DNA of 6,508 bases from Roseomonas sp. (GTDB taxonomy: Bacteria > Pseudomonadota > Alphaproteobacteria > Acetobacterales > Acetobacteraceae), in the NCBI GenBank assembly GCA_020249415.1, contig JADCFR010000056.1:1-6508 (forward strand), read 5' to 3'. This document shows, one piece after another, positions 1 to 6,301 of this stretch. The translations under genes were made by a program, and so were the position numbers. The first letter of the stretch is position 1; each line of letters begins with the position of its first letter. Under the pieces are notes generated by a model. It saw only the letters and a program-made list of their open reading frames with translations. It searched no databases and was not told the DNA's origin.

Positions 1-188
1 GGAGGCTCCTGGCCAGGGGTAGGATAGGGCAGAAGCCGGCACGGGGGAAACGCCGCGCTTTCGCGACTCGGCTGGGCGGAGGCGCTGCCGGGTTGGATCG
101 GCGGGCCAAATGATCGCATCAGCGGCGACCAATGCACGAAAAACGGGCGATGCTGGCGGGATTCACCCCCAAGAACCGCCCAAAGCAT

Positions 189-204
189 TGGCATATGCCT
201 TGCT
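189..204 (+). promoter_or_regulatory. Candidate sigma-54 (RpoN) -24/-12 promoter of the transporter-deaminase operon
   Basis: The sequence TGGCATATGCCTTGCT matches the sigma-54 consensus TGGCAYRNNNNTTGCW at every defined position. The invariant GG (190-191) and GC (202-203) are separated by exactly 10 bases, as sigma-54 requires. Transcription would start near 214-216, giving a leader of about 50 nt before the ATG at 265. Sigma-54 promoters need an enhancer-binding activator, often NtrC for nitrogen-scavenging genes. I found no convincing NtrC dyad in the upstream bases, so the activator is unknown. The core of the match is also a 10-base palindrome (190-199), which could instead be an operator, but the added TTGC at the right spacing favours a promoter. 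Confidence 0.68.
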
Positions 205-224
205 GCCCCCATCTGCCTGAGGCA

Positions 225-238
225 TTGAGACGGCTCAA
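225..238 (+). other. Small inverted repeat in the predicted 5' leader
   Basis: TTGAG (225-229) and CTCAA (234-238) are perfect complements around the four-base loop ACGG. They lie between the predicted transcription start and the ribosome binding site. The stem is only five pairs, so it could be a minor leader hairpin, a weak operator, or chance. I see no riboswitch fold around it. Confidence 0.2.
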
Positions 239-251
239 GCTGCCCCCAGCG

Positions 252-256
252 AGGAG
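252..256 (+). promoter_or_regulatory. Ribosome binding site of the substrate-binding protein gene
   Basis: AGGAG lies eight bases before the ATG at 265, an ideal Shine-Dalgarno arrangement. It fixes that ATG as the start of the first gene. It is the clearest ribosome binding site on the plus strand; the downstream genes appear to rely partly on translational coupling. Confidence 0.8.
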
Positions 257-264
257 ATCCCCCC

Positions 265-1284
265 ATGAGAACCAGGTATCGGATTGAACGCCGCGCATTG
301 CTGACAGGCGGCACGGCCCTTGTGCTTTCGGCGGTGGCCGGCGCTCGAGTGCCGCTGGCGCAGACACTCGAAAAGCTCTCCTTCCAGACCAATTGGCGCG
401 CCCAGGCGGAACATGGCGGCTATTATCTGGCGCTGGCCAATGGGCTTTATCGCCGCGCCGGCATTGATTGCGAAATCCGCATGGGCGGCCCGCAGCAGAA
501 CCCGGCGCAGCTTTTGCTCGCGGGCCGGGTAGACATGATCATGTCCTCGGGCTTTCAGGCGCTGAATTATGTGCGGGAAAACGTGCCCTTCATGGCGATT
601 GGCGCCATCATGCAAAAGGACCCGCAGGGCTTCATGTTCCATGCCGAAGCCGGCTTCACGAGCTTTGAGCAAATGCGTGGCCGGCCCATTCTGGTGGGGG
701 CTGGCGGGCGCGTGACCTATTGGCCCTTCCTGCGCCGCCGCTTTGGCTTCACTGATAGCCAGATCCGCCCCTATACCTTCAATATCCAGCCCTTCCTGGC
801 GGATAAGCAAGCCATTCAGCAATGCTTTGTCTCATCCGAACCTTTTGCGGCGCGGCTTGGTGGCGCTGATCCGCGCGTGCTGCTTTTTGCCGATGCGGGC
901 TTCCCGAATTATCAGACGACGATTGATATTTCGCGCAGGCTTGTGGATGAAAAGCCTGATCTGATCCAGCGCTTTGTGGATGCCACCATGCAGGGGTGGA
1001 CGCAGTATTTGCGCGGGCAGGATGTGGCGGCGGCCAATGCGCTCATCATGCGCGACAATCAGGAAATGACGCAAGAGAAGATTGATTACGCCGTGCGCGC
1101 CATGAATGAACGCGGCATTGTCTTCTCGGGCGATGCAGAACGGCTTGGCATTGGCGCCATGACAGATGAGCGCTGGGAAGCCTTCTATACCGCCATGCGC
1201 GATGCGGAGGTGATGCCGCCTGGGCTTGATGTGAAGCGCGCCTATTCGCTGCGCTTCGTCAATCGGCGGGCTGGCCTGGCTTGA
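265..1284 (+). CDS. ABC transporter substrate-binding protein, NMT1/THI5-like (SsuA/ThiY type)
   Basis: Periplasmic binding protein that captures a small substrate and delivers it to the ABC permease encoded downstream. The N-terminus has a basic region with paired arginines at 9-10 (ERRALLT), a hydrophobic stretch at about 12-27 and a likely cleavage site after PLA (residue 32). This resembles a twin-arginine signal, although the consensus phenylalanine is replaced by leucine. The mature part begins with the family pattern: a beta strand with FQTNW (40-44), then GGYYLALANGLYRRAGID (51-68), then LLAGRVDM (84-91), where the ligand-cleft loop is expected. The length of 339 residues is normal. 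Relatives bind hydroxymethylpyrimidine or formylaminopyrimidine, taurine, sulfonates, nitrate or riboflavin, and sequence alone does not choose among them. The neighbouring deaminase-like gene makes an aminopyrimidine or similar heterocycle attractive, which is inference. Its stop overlaps the next gene's start by four bases. Confidence 0.88.
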   Translation: MRTRYRIERRALLTGGTALVLSAVAGARVPLAQTLEKLSFQTNWRAQAEHGGYYLALANGLYRRAGIDCEIRMGGPQQNPAQLLLAGRVDMIMSSGFQALNYVRENVPFMAIGAIMQKDPQGFMFHAEAGFTSFEQMRGRPILVGAGGRVTYWPFLRRRFGFTDSQIRPYTFNIQPFLADKQAIQQCFVSSEPFAARLGGADPRVLLFADAGFPNYQTTIDISRRLVDEKPDLIQRFVDATMQGWTQYLRGQDVAAANALIMRDNQEMTQEKIDYAVRAMNERGIVFSGDAERLGIGAMTDERWEAFYTAMRDAEVMPPGLDVKRAYSLRFVNRRAGLA

Positions 1285-2066
1285 GCCCTCGGCGCCCGCT
1301 GCTTTCGCTCACCGGGGTTTCCAAGCGCTACGCCACGGGAACCCTGGCTTTGGATGGCATTGATCTGACGATCATGCCAGGCGATTTCATCGCCCTTCTG
1401 GGGCCTTCGGGCTGCGGCAAATCCACATTGCTGCGCCTGATTGCCGGGCTGACGGCGCCGAGTGGCGGGACGATGGAATGGCCGATGGCCATGCATGACG
1501 CAGGCGGCGAAGCGGAACGCGATATTGGCTTTGTGTTTCAGGAACCCACGCTGATGCCCTGGGCCAACGTGATCCGCAATGTCGCGCTACCTTTGGAATT
1601 GGCCGGCATGAAACGACGTGAAGCCGAAGAACGCGCCGCCGAATGGATTGCCCGTGTTGATCTGAAGGGGTTTGAGAAAGCCTATCCGCGTGCGCTTTCG
1701 GGCGGCATGCGCATGCGCGTTTCCATCGCCCGCGCGCTGGTAACGCGTCCGCGCATTCTGTTGATGGATGAACCCTTCGCGGCCTTGGATGAAATCACGC
1801 GCTTTCGGTTGAACAATGATCTGGTGCAGCTTTGGGCGCAGGAACGTTTTACGGTGATATTCGTGACCCATTCGGTGTTTGAAAGCGTCTATCTGGCGGA
1901 GCGCATTGTGGTGATGGCCCCGCGACCGGGCCGGATTGCGGAGGAAGTGCGCATCACCGCGCCGACGGAACGGGGCGAGGAATTCCGCACCTCCCCCGAA
2001 TATGCCGCGCAATGCCGCACAGTGTCCCTGGCGCTGTCCTCTGCCATGGGGGGTGCGCATGAGTGA
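1281..2066 (+). CDS. ABC transporter ATP-binding protein, nitrate/sulfonate/taurine type
   Basis: Cytoplasmic ATPase that powers import through the adjacent permease. All nucleotide-binding motifs are present and in order: Walker A GPSGCGKST (41-49), Q-loop Q87 in VFQEPTLMPW, signature LSGGM (139-143), Walker B ILLMDEP (159-165), D-loop ALD (168-170) and switch histidine H197. The signature has methionine where the textbook motif LSGGQ has glutamine, a variant I recall from this SsuB/TauB/ThiZ-like group, so it does not suggest loss of activity. The length of 261 residues is typical. I chose the TTG at 1281 because no ATG or GTG precedes the conserved first strand (LLSLTGVSKRY, 7-17), and its TTGA overlap with the preceding stop implies translational coupling. 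No strong ribosome binding site is visible before it. Confidence 0.93.
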   Translation: MSPRRPLLSLTGVSKRYATGTLALDGIDLTIMPGDFIALLGPSGCGKSTLLRLIAGLTAPSGGTMEWPMAMHDAGGEAERDIGFVFQEPTLMPWANVIRNVALPLELAGMKRREAEERAAEWIARVDLKGFEKAYPRALSGGMRMRVSIARALVTRPRILLMDEPFAALDEITRFRLNNDLVQLWAQERFTVIFVTHSVFESVYLAERIVVMAPRPGRIAEEVRITAPTERGEEFRTSPEYAAQCRTVSLALSSAMGGAHE

Positions 2067-2892
2067 AGGCACGGAAGCCACACCCGCCGCCGGCAGCTTT
2101 TTGGAAGGCCCCTGGCTGCGCATTCTGGCGCCCACATTGCTGGCGCTGCTGTTCCTGGGTGGGTGGGAGATGATGGTGCGGGTGCGTGAAATCCCGCCCT
2201 ATATCCTGCCGGGGCCGCTTGCCATTTGGCAGACCCTGCTGCGCGATTGGGCGTCACTTTCCGTGTCGCTGCTGATTACGCTGAAGATCACCTTCATGGC
2301 GCTTTCGGTGGCGGCGATTTTGGGACTGGCGCTGGCGATTCTTTTTGCGCAATCGCGCATCATTGAATTGTCGCTGTTTCCCTTTGCGGTGATTCTGCAA
2401 GTCACGCCCATTGTGGCGATTGCGCCGCTGATCATCATTTGGGTGGATGATATCGCGATATCCCTGCTGATCTGTGCCTGGATTGTCGCCTTCTTCCCGA
2501 TTCTATCGAATACAACTGTCGGGCTGAATTCGGCGGATCACAATTTGAAGGATCTGTTCAAGCTGTATCGTGCGTCGCGCTGGCAGGTGCTGACGCGACT
2601 GCTGCTGCCATCAGCGCTGCCCTACTTCCTGGCGGGTTTGCGTATTTCCGGCGGGCTTGCGCTGATTGGCGCCATTGTTGCGGAGTTTGTTGCAGGCACG
2701 GGGGGCAGTGCTTCGGGCTTGGCCTACCGGATTCTGGAAGCGGGCTATCAATTGCAGATTCCGCGCATGTTCGCGGCGCTGGTACTGGTTTCCACGACCG
2801 GGATCGCGATTTTCCTTTCGCTCAGCCTGCTCACGCATTTGCTGCTGCGCCATTGGCATGAAAGCGCAATGGGTCGGGGGGATCGGCGATGA
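2059..2892 (+). CDS. ABC transporter permease, SsuC/TauC/ThiX-like
   Basis: Inner-membrane channel subunit of the importer. The 277-residue protein has a hydrophobic profile compatible with six membrane segments, the first at about 21-40 and the second at about 69-96. After the first comes the family motif PPYILPGP (46-53). The coupling loop that contacts the ATPase (EAA-like region) runs from about 160 to 200 and includes LYRASRWQ (169-176) and LPSALPYFLAGLRIS (183-197). The frame is open further upstream to an ATG at 1936, but that extension would be arginine-rich and lie over the ATPase gene. The ATG at 2059 has a GGGGGG ribosome-binding tract (2048-2053) five bases before it and yields the usual family length. 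It overlaps the ATPase gene by eight bases and the next gene by four (ATGA). Confidence 0.92.
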   Translation: MSEGTEATPAAGSFLEGPWLRILAPTLLALLFLGGWEMMVRVREIPPYILPGPLAIWQTLLRDWASLSVSLLITLKITFMALSVAAILGLALAILFAQSRIIELSLFPFAVILQVTPIVAIAPLIIIWVDDIAISLLICAWIVAFFPILSNTTVGLNSADHNLKDLFKLYRASRWQVLTRLLLPSALPYFLAGLRISGGLALIGAIVAEFVAGTGGSASGLAYRILEAGYQLQIPRMFAALVLVSTTGIAIFLSLSLLTHLLLRHWHESAMGRGDRR

Positions 2893-4232
2893 GCACCGCT
2901 ATGGCAAAGACGCGCGCGACCTTGGCCGGCGCGGGCAGTGATTTCTGGTTGTGTGATGCGCGTGCCCCGGCGGCGGTGCTGGAAGGCGCGGCCGCTCTGC
3001 CCTTGGACCGCGATGGCATTGCGCGGTTTGACCTGCGCATTGAACAGGGGCGCATTGCTGCCATCGCGCCGCTCGGCACGGCGCCGGATGGTGTGTCCCT
3101 CGATGGCGGGCAGATCTGGCCCGGCATGATTGATGCGCATACGCATTTGGATAAGGGCCATATCTGGCAACGCGCCGCCAATCCGGATGGCAGTTTCTTC
3201 GGTGCGCTCACCACCGTCATGGCAGATCGCGATGTGAATTGGTCTGAAGCCGATATGCGTGCGCGCGCTGAATTCGCGCTGCGTGCGGCTTACGCCCATG
3301 GCACGGTTGCGGTGCGCACGCATCTGGATAGCTATATGCCCCATGCGCCCAAGGCCTGGCGCATGTTCCGCCAGCTGCGCGATGATTGGGCTGGGCGCAT
3401 CACCTTGCAGGCTTCTTCCATCGCGCCGCTTGATCGCTTCGCGGGGGATGAAGGCACGCAGCTTGCCGATATTGTCGCCGAATCAGGCGGCGTTTTGGGC
3501 ATGGTGACGCGGCTTTCTGGCGGCATTCATGATGACATTCCGCCTGAGTTCCACGCCATGCTGGATCATTTCTTCGCCCTTGCCGAAGCGCGCGGGCTTG
3601 ATCTGGATTTGCATGTGGATGAAAGCGGGGAGACTGGCGCGCGCGCCTTGCGCGAAATTGCGCTGACCGCCATGCGCCGCGGCTTCAAGGGGCGCATCCA
3701 ATGCGGCCATTGCTGTTCACTTTCGCGCCAGACAGATGAATTCGCGCTGGAAACCATCAAGGCCTGCGCCGATGCCGGGGTTGCGATTGTGGTGTTGCCC
3801 ATGTGCAATATGTATTTGCAGGATCGCGAGGCAGGGCGCACGCCACGTTGGCGGGGTGTGACGCTTGTGCATGAAATGCAGGCGGCGGGGGTTTCTGTTT
3901 CGCTCGCTTCCGACAATACGCGCGATCCTTTCTACGCCTATGGCGATCTGGATATGGTGGAGGTGATGCGCGAAGCCACGCGCATTCTGCATCTGGATCA
4001 CCCCTATGGTGATTGGCCACTTGCCGTCGGTGCGCGCCCTGCCGCGGCGATGGGGCTGCAAGGGGCGGGCATGATCCGCATAGGCGCGCCGGCTGATCTT
4101 ATCCTGTTCCGCGCGCGCCACATGACTGAATGGCTATCGCGCCCGCAAGCGGATCGGATTGTGCTCCGCAATGGCAAAGTGCTGGATGCGGAAGTGCCGG
4201 ATTGGCGCGAATTGGATCACCTGTTTGAGTAA
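2889..4232 (+). CDS. Cytosine-deaminase-like amidohydrolase (metal-dependent)
   Basis: Cytoplasmic TIM-barrel hydrolase of the amidohydrolase superfamily, resembling CodA across its length (447 residues; CodA about 427). Visible landmarks are the metal-binding HTH at 84-86, RTHLD at 143-147 (CodA RTHVD), HVDE at 242-245 supplying a metal histidine and proton-shuttle E245, H274 in GHCCSL, NMYLQDR at 307-313 (CodA NIHLQGR) and metal-binding D342 in SDNTRDPFYAYG. The catalytic centre therefore looks intact. Two CodA substrate contacts differ: the aspartate after the metal aspartate is N343, and CodA Gln156 appears to be replaced near P180-L181. Cytosine may not be the substrate; another amino-heterocycle is plausible. 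A GGGGGGA tract (2876-2882) precedes the ATG at 2889, which overlaps the permease stop. Coupling to a transporter suggests it processes the imported compound, possibly releasing ammonia. Confidence 0.82.
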   Translation: MSTAMAKTRATLAGAGSDFWLCDARAPAAVLEGAAALPLDRDGIARFDLRIEQGRIAAIAPLGTAPDGVSLDGGQIWPGMIDAHTHLDKGHIWQRAANPDGSFFGALTTVMADRDVNWSEADMRARAEFALRAAYAHGTVAVRTHLDSYMPHAPKAWRMFRQLRDDWAGRITLQASSIAPLDRFAGDEGTQLADIVAESGGVLGMVTRLSGGIHDDIPPEFHAMLDHFFALAEARGLDLDLHVDESGETGARALREIALTAMRRGFKGRIQCGHCCSLSRQTDEFALETIKACADAGVAIVVLPMCNMYLQDREAGRTPRWRGVTLVHEMQAAGVSVSLASDNTRDPFYAYGDLDMVEVMREATRILHLDHPYGDWPLAVGARPAAAMGLQGAGMIRIGAPADLILFRARHMTEWLSRPQADRIVLRNGKVLDAEVPDWRELDHLFE

Positions 4233-4243
4233 TCTTTTTGATC

Positions 4244-4287
4244 GCATTTTCCGAGTCGCCAAGTGAGCTCACTTGGCTTGAAAATGC
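4244..4287. terminator. Nested inverted repeat between convergent genes, candidate bidirectional terminator
   Basis: GCCAAGTGAG (4258-4267) is followed directly by its exact complement CTCACTTGGC (4268-4277), a perfect 20-base palindrome. A second pair of arms, GCATTTTC (4244-4251) and GAAAATGC (4280-4287), encloses it, leaving an unequal bulge of six bases on one side and two on the other. It begins 12 bases after the amidohydrolase stop and ends one base short of the opposing gene's stop codon, where a shared terminator is expected. Neither side has a classic uninterrupted U-run straight after the inner stem, although the outer arms are A/T-rich. A protein-binding palindrome is the main alternative. 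Confidence 0.6.
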
Positions 4288-4288
4288 T

Positions 4289-4870
4289 CTACCACCGGCT
4301 AAGCCGCGCCTTCACCTTCGCCAAAAACGCCGCGCGTTCCGGCCCGCTGCGCTGATCCATTCGTGTCAGCATCAGCCATTCCACGCTGCACCCACGCGCG
4401 CATAACCGCCTGAGGCCGCGATTGATCAGCTTCTTGTCCGGCCAGCCAATCACCCATAGCAGCCACAAGGGCGAGCCATAGGTCGTCACCACACCGATAC
4501 GTTTGATGTTGGTCAGCAGCGGTTCAATCGCGCCATCCCCAAGCCTGAAGGCAACACCCGGCGCCCAGATGCGATCAAACCAGCCCTTCAGCATGGCCGG
4601 CAGCCCATACCACCAGGTGGGATAGACCAGCAGCAAAGCCTCGGCCTTTTGCAACGAAGCAACATGATCCGCGACATCCGGCGGATGGCGGGAAGGGTCG
4701 AGGTAATCGCGATGCTCGGCATCACTGAGCGTTGCGGTGAAGCCCTCCGCGTAAAGATCACGGCATTCCACCTAATGCCCGGCGGCTTGCAAGGCTTCAC
4801 GCGCAGCATCACGCAGAGCCGCCGAAAAACTCTCCGCCCGCGGATGACAATGGATCAGCAACACCCGCAT
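4289..4870 (-). pseudogene. Flavodoxin-fold NAD(P)H-quinone-oxidoreductase-like gene with an in-frame TAG at codon 33
   Basis: A member of the Flavodoxin_2 group (FMN- or FAD-binding NAD(P)H dehydrogenases), interrupted by one stop codon. From the ATG at 4870 the frame reads MRVLLIHCHPRAESFSAALR, the family's first beta strand and phosphate-binding loop, and continues to AAGH at codon 32. Codon 33 is TAG (4774-4772), where relatives usually have Glu, Gln or Lys. The same frame then runs on for 160 codons, with YPTWWYGLPAMLKGWFDR at about 83-100 and VVTTYGSP at about 127-134 in full-length numbering. Restarting at the GTG right after the stop would lose the flavin phosphate loop, so the short product is probably inactive. 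Everything else is conserved, so the lesion is recent, a base-call error, or read through. The ATG lies nine bases after the oxidoreductase stop, so it is probably the last gene of that operon. Confidence 0.8.
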
Positions 4871-4879
4871 GGCACGCGC

Positions 4880-6301
4880 CTAATCGAGCTTTTCTTCAAC
4901 TTCGGGCGCATCCGGGTCGCCATACATGTAATGCGTGCGCGGGCGATCGGGCGACCATTCCGGATCATCCCAGGCGAGCATCTTGCCGGGATTGAGCAGC
5001 CCAAGCGGATCGGCCTCCTTCTTGAAAGCCAATTGCCGCGCATCCACGCGCTTCATGCCGCCTTCTTCCAAGGAGAACGCGTGCGGGTTGAAGACCGGGC
5101 AGCCATTGGCTTCATGAATGCGAATGATCTCCGCCAGGCGTTCTTCGCTGGTATAGCGGACCAATTGCAAGCCGAAGCAGGTGACATGCCCGCCAAAGCG
5201 CACGAATTCCAGATGCATCGGCACTTCATCACCAAACAGCGCTTCCATCTTTTCCACCAAGGCCATGTGACCTGGCGGCGGAAACAGCGTTTGCAGATAG
5301 GTAATGCCGCGATCAAGCTTCAGCGCCTGTAGCGTGGTGTGGTTCCAGGAAAACTCATAAAGCGGCACGGCGGCTTCTTCCGTCGGGCAGCGATAGATTT
5401 CCGCCTGCGTCGCGCCGTGCTTGGCCTTGAGCGCTTCAAAAGCTTCCAGGAAGGGGGCTGCGATCATCAGCAGCGCAATGCTCATGCCCGCCGGAATACG
5501 GCCCTCGAAATGGCGGAAATATTGCTGCGGGGCGGGCGCGGCGACAACAGTGGCAAGCTTTTTCACAATCCCATCCGCCAGCGTCACGGCTTCCGCAAAG
5601 CGCGCGGCTTCCATGAAGCTCGGGAAGGCCATCATCACATCCACCCAATCATGCGCGGGGGCGAGGGGCATTTCCACCTCGGTAATGATGCCATTGGTAC
5701 CATAGGCGTGATTGGCTTTTTCAATCTCTGCGCCACGCAATTCCAGAATGCGCGGTGTTGCTTCCATGGTGACCACACGAAGCCCCAGCACATTGCCAGG
5801 TTCCCGGAAGGACCCCCACATGCAGGAACCCGCACCTGCGGAACCGCCGGCGACAAAGCCACCAATGGTCGCCGTGCGCTTGGTGGAAGGATGAAAGCGC
5901 AATTCACCGCCCACTTGCTGGCGGGTCTGTTCATCAAGCTGGATCAGCTTGGCGCCGGCCTGGGCGCGCATCATGCCGGGCTTGGCCCAAAGCAGCTTAT
6001 CGAGTGCCGAGACATCCAGCACCACGCCACCAAATAGCGGCATGGCCTGGCCGTAATTGCCCGTGCCGGCGCCGCGCGGAGTCACAGGAATGCGCCGTGC
6101 GTGGCAGGCGGCCAGGATGCGCACCACATCAGCCTCATCCCGCGCTTCGGCCACCACATCCGCGCTGACGCCATTCAATTGGCGCTTGAGCACGGGGCTA
6201 TACCAGAAAAAATCGCGGCTGCGCTGGCGCACCAGCGCGGCATCCGTGATCCAGCGAATATCGGGCAGCGCGGCCATCAGGCCAGCAATATCATGCTTCA
6301 T
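4880..6301 (-). CDS. FAD-binding oxidoreductase, GlcD/D-lactate dehydrogenase type (PCMH/VAO superfamily)
   Basis: Flavoenzyme expected to oxidise a small alcohol, hydroxy acid or similar compound. The 473-residue protein shows the FAD_binding_4 (PCMH) domain in its N-terminal half: TPRGAGTGNYGQA (74-86) is the glycine-rich FAD pyrophosphate loop, followed by GGVVLDVSALDKLL (91-104), and TATIGGFVAGGSAGAGS (143-159) is the second FAD-contact loop. The C-terminal oxidase domain ends with DPLGLLNPGKM (431-441), the standard closing motif of the family. There is no signal peptide or membrane segment, so it is probably cytoplasmic. The ATG at 6301 overlaps the stop of the upstream paralogue as ATGA, indicating coupled translation. 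Substrate and electron acceptor cannot be read from the sequence, and whether a covalent FAD link exists cannot be judged here. Confidence 0.88.
   Translation of the reverse strand: MKHDIAGLMAALPDIRWITDAALVRQRSRDFFWYSPVLKRQLNGVSADVVAEARDEADVVRILAACHARRIPVTPRGAGTGNYGQAMPLFGGVVLDVSALDKLLWAKPGMMRAQAGAKLIQLDEQTRQQVGGELRFHPSTKRTATIGGFVAGGSAGAGSCMWGSFREPGNVLGLRVVTMEATPRILELRGAEIEKANHAYGTNGIITEVEMPLAPAHDWVDVMMAFPSFMEAARFAEAVTLADGIVKKLATVVAAPAPQQYFRHFEGRIPAGMSIALLMIAAPFLEAFEALKAKHGATQAEIYRCPTEEAAVPLYEFSWNHTTLQALKLDRGITYLQTLFPPPGHMALVEKMEALFGDEVPMHLEFVRFGGHVTCFGLQLVRYTSEERLAEIIRIHEANGCPVFNPHAFSLEEGGMKRVDARQLAFKKEADPLGLLNPGKMLAWDDPEWSPDRPRTHYMYGDPDAPEVEEKLD

Noticed and set aside
8..17. CCTGGCCAGG, a 10-base palindrome near the left edge
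   Set aside because: Short, GC-rich and without extension or a partner feature; expected by chance.
3..113. A plus-strand frame open from the left edge to a TGA at 111-113, possibly the tail of an upstream gene
   Set aside because: Short, arginine- and glycine-rich, and without any recognisable motif. Open frames of this length are expected by chance at this GC content.
1..119. A minus-strand frame open from an ATG at 119 to the left edge, possibly the start of a divergent gene
   Set aside because: About 39 codons, proline-rich, with no recognisable family and no ribosome binding site before the ATG. It may be real but cannot be supported from this window.
93..137. Short dyads in the upstream region as possible activator (NtrC) sites
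   Set aside because: The arms are only four bases and do not match the NtrC consensus GCAC-N7-GTGC in sequence or spacing.
205..264. A TPP riboswitch in the leader, considered because THI5-like proteins can be thiamine-related
   Set aside because: The conserved CTGAGA and ACCTGA boxes are not present in the right order or spacing, and the leader after the predicted start is too short for that fold.
1936..2058. A 41-codon upstream extension of the permease reading frame
   Set aside because: It lies wholly over the ATPase gene, would put an arginine- and proline-rich segment before the first membrane helix, and the ATG at 2059 has a G-rich ribosome binding tract and gives the normal family length.
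4289..4771. A separate 160-residue gene starting at the GTG at 4771
   Set aside because: It lacks the first strand and phosphate loop of the flavodoxin fold, which are encoded immediately upstream in the same frame across a single TAG, so it is better described as part of an interrupted gene.
4649..5332. Long plus-strand frames opposite the oxidoreductase and flavodoxin genes (also 5339-6037)
   Set aside because: They are antisense shadows of genes with clear family motifs, have histidine/arginine-rich translations, and match nothing recognisable.
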